From JANPJV01 sp031425695 (GTDB lineage: Bacteria; Pseudomonadota; Gammaproteobacteria; Xanthomonadales; SZUA-5), in contig JANPJV010000128.1 in the NCBI GenBank assembly GCA_031425695.1, positions 1 through 21,947 on the forward strand: a stretch of DNA of 21,947 nt. Reading direction: 5' to 3'. This document shows, piece after piece, positions 21,877 through 21,947 of the stretch. Within the stretch, counting starts at the first letter, position 1. Every line of letters begins with the position of its first letter. The notes under the pieces were generated by a model. The model did not search any database. It was not told where the DNA came from and saw only the letters and a program-made list of their open reading frames with translations. The translations under genes were made by a program, and so were the position numbers.

Positions 21877-21947
21877 ATGAGCCAGATGAGTTTCGGTGAT
21901 GCGGAGTACGCGGGCAAGCGCAAGCGTACGCGTCGGGAAGAGTTCCT
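21807..21947 (+). mobile_element. Left end of an IS5-family insertion sequence (runs off the window)
   Basis: CTAG (21807-21810) followed by GGATCCTCTGAACAAGTC looks like a YTAR target site plus the start of an IS5-group terminal inverted repeat. About 55 bases later the transposase starts. The other end is outside the window, so the repeat and target duplication cannot be confirmed here. Confidence 0.55.
21877..21947 (+). CDS. IS5-family transposase, N-terminal part only
   Basis: The last 71 bases encode MSQMSFGDAEYAGKRKRTRR, then EEF, and run off the edge. This matches the start of IS5-group DDE transposases, which typically begin M-x-Q-x-(S/T)-F-x-D-x-E-(Y/F)-x-x-K-(R/K)-K-x-T-R-R-(E/D). 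ATG 21877 was chosen over the out-of-frame ATG 21873. The catalytic DDE residues lie beyond the window, so intactness is unknown. Confidence 0.8.
   Translation, partial: MSQMSFGDAEYAGKRKRTRREEF

Noticed and set aside
1..21947. Search by eye for tRNA, rRNA, riboswitch or CRISPR arrays.
   Set aside because: No cloverleaf with TTCGA arm plus acceptor stem, no rRNA text and no regular repeat-spacer array was seen.

Overview
The window looks like chromosomal DNA of a high-GC gammaproteobacterium of the Xanthomonadales/Lysobacterales, most like the Rhodanobacteraceae (Dokdonella/Rhodanobacter type). This is inferred from GC-rich codon use, a Sig70_X6-type ECF sigma factor, secreted CSLREA/choice-of-anchor and delta-60-repeat proteins with a short F-x-x-GFE tail, and pairs of membrane-anchored proteins with an A-C-x-L-x(3)-C motif. 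No marker gene allows a firm species call.

Layout. 1-680: the end of an unidentified gene, possibly the kinase partner, translationally coupled to an ECF sigma factor. 758-7494: two large exported beta-repeat proteins flank a periplasmic methionine sulfoxide reductase MsrA on the opposite strand. The first is a P-domain plus parallel beta-helix protein, the second a 14-repeat DUF5122 propeller; both end in F-x-x-GFE. 7797-10106: a chloroperoxidase-type alpha/beta hydrolase and an uncharacterised exported protein, both on the minus strand. 10979-12996: a coupled pair of membrane-anchored proteins of unknown function. 13098-13955: a DUF4349-type lipoprotein (minus). 14275-15363: an exported beta-propeller protein.

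15364-19030 is a scrap-yard of accessory DNA. It holds an 87-bp REP-type double hairpin, the last 65 codons of an S9 peptidase, a low-GC insert with a four-helix membrane protein and attC-like structure, and a run of hairpins with GNRA-type loops. It also holds a complete TacA/TacT-type (DUF1778/GNAT) toxin-antitoxin operon, a truncated and frameshifted hybrid histidine kinase, and fitB (PIN) and fitA pieces in the wrong order. 19031-21412 is an intact soluble hybrid histidine kinase with three PAS domains. The right edge enters an IS5-family insertion sequence.

Functionally, the first 15 kb is mostly cell-envelope and secreted protein genes plus regulation (sigma factor) and oxidative repair (MsrA). 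The last 7 kb mixes one working signalling gene and one working toxin-antitoxin operon with decaying mobile DNA. I found no complete new defence or biosynthetic system. The least explained items are the hairpin run at 16618-16726, the attC-like insert at 15869-16560 and the shared C-terminal tail. All domain names come from sequence reading by eye, without database searches.
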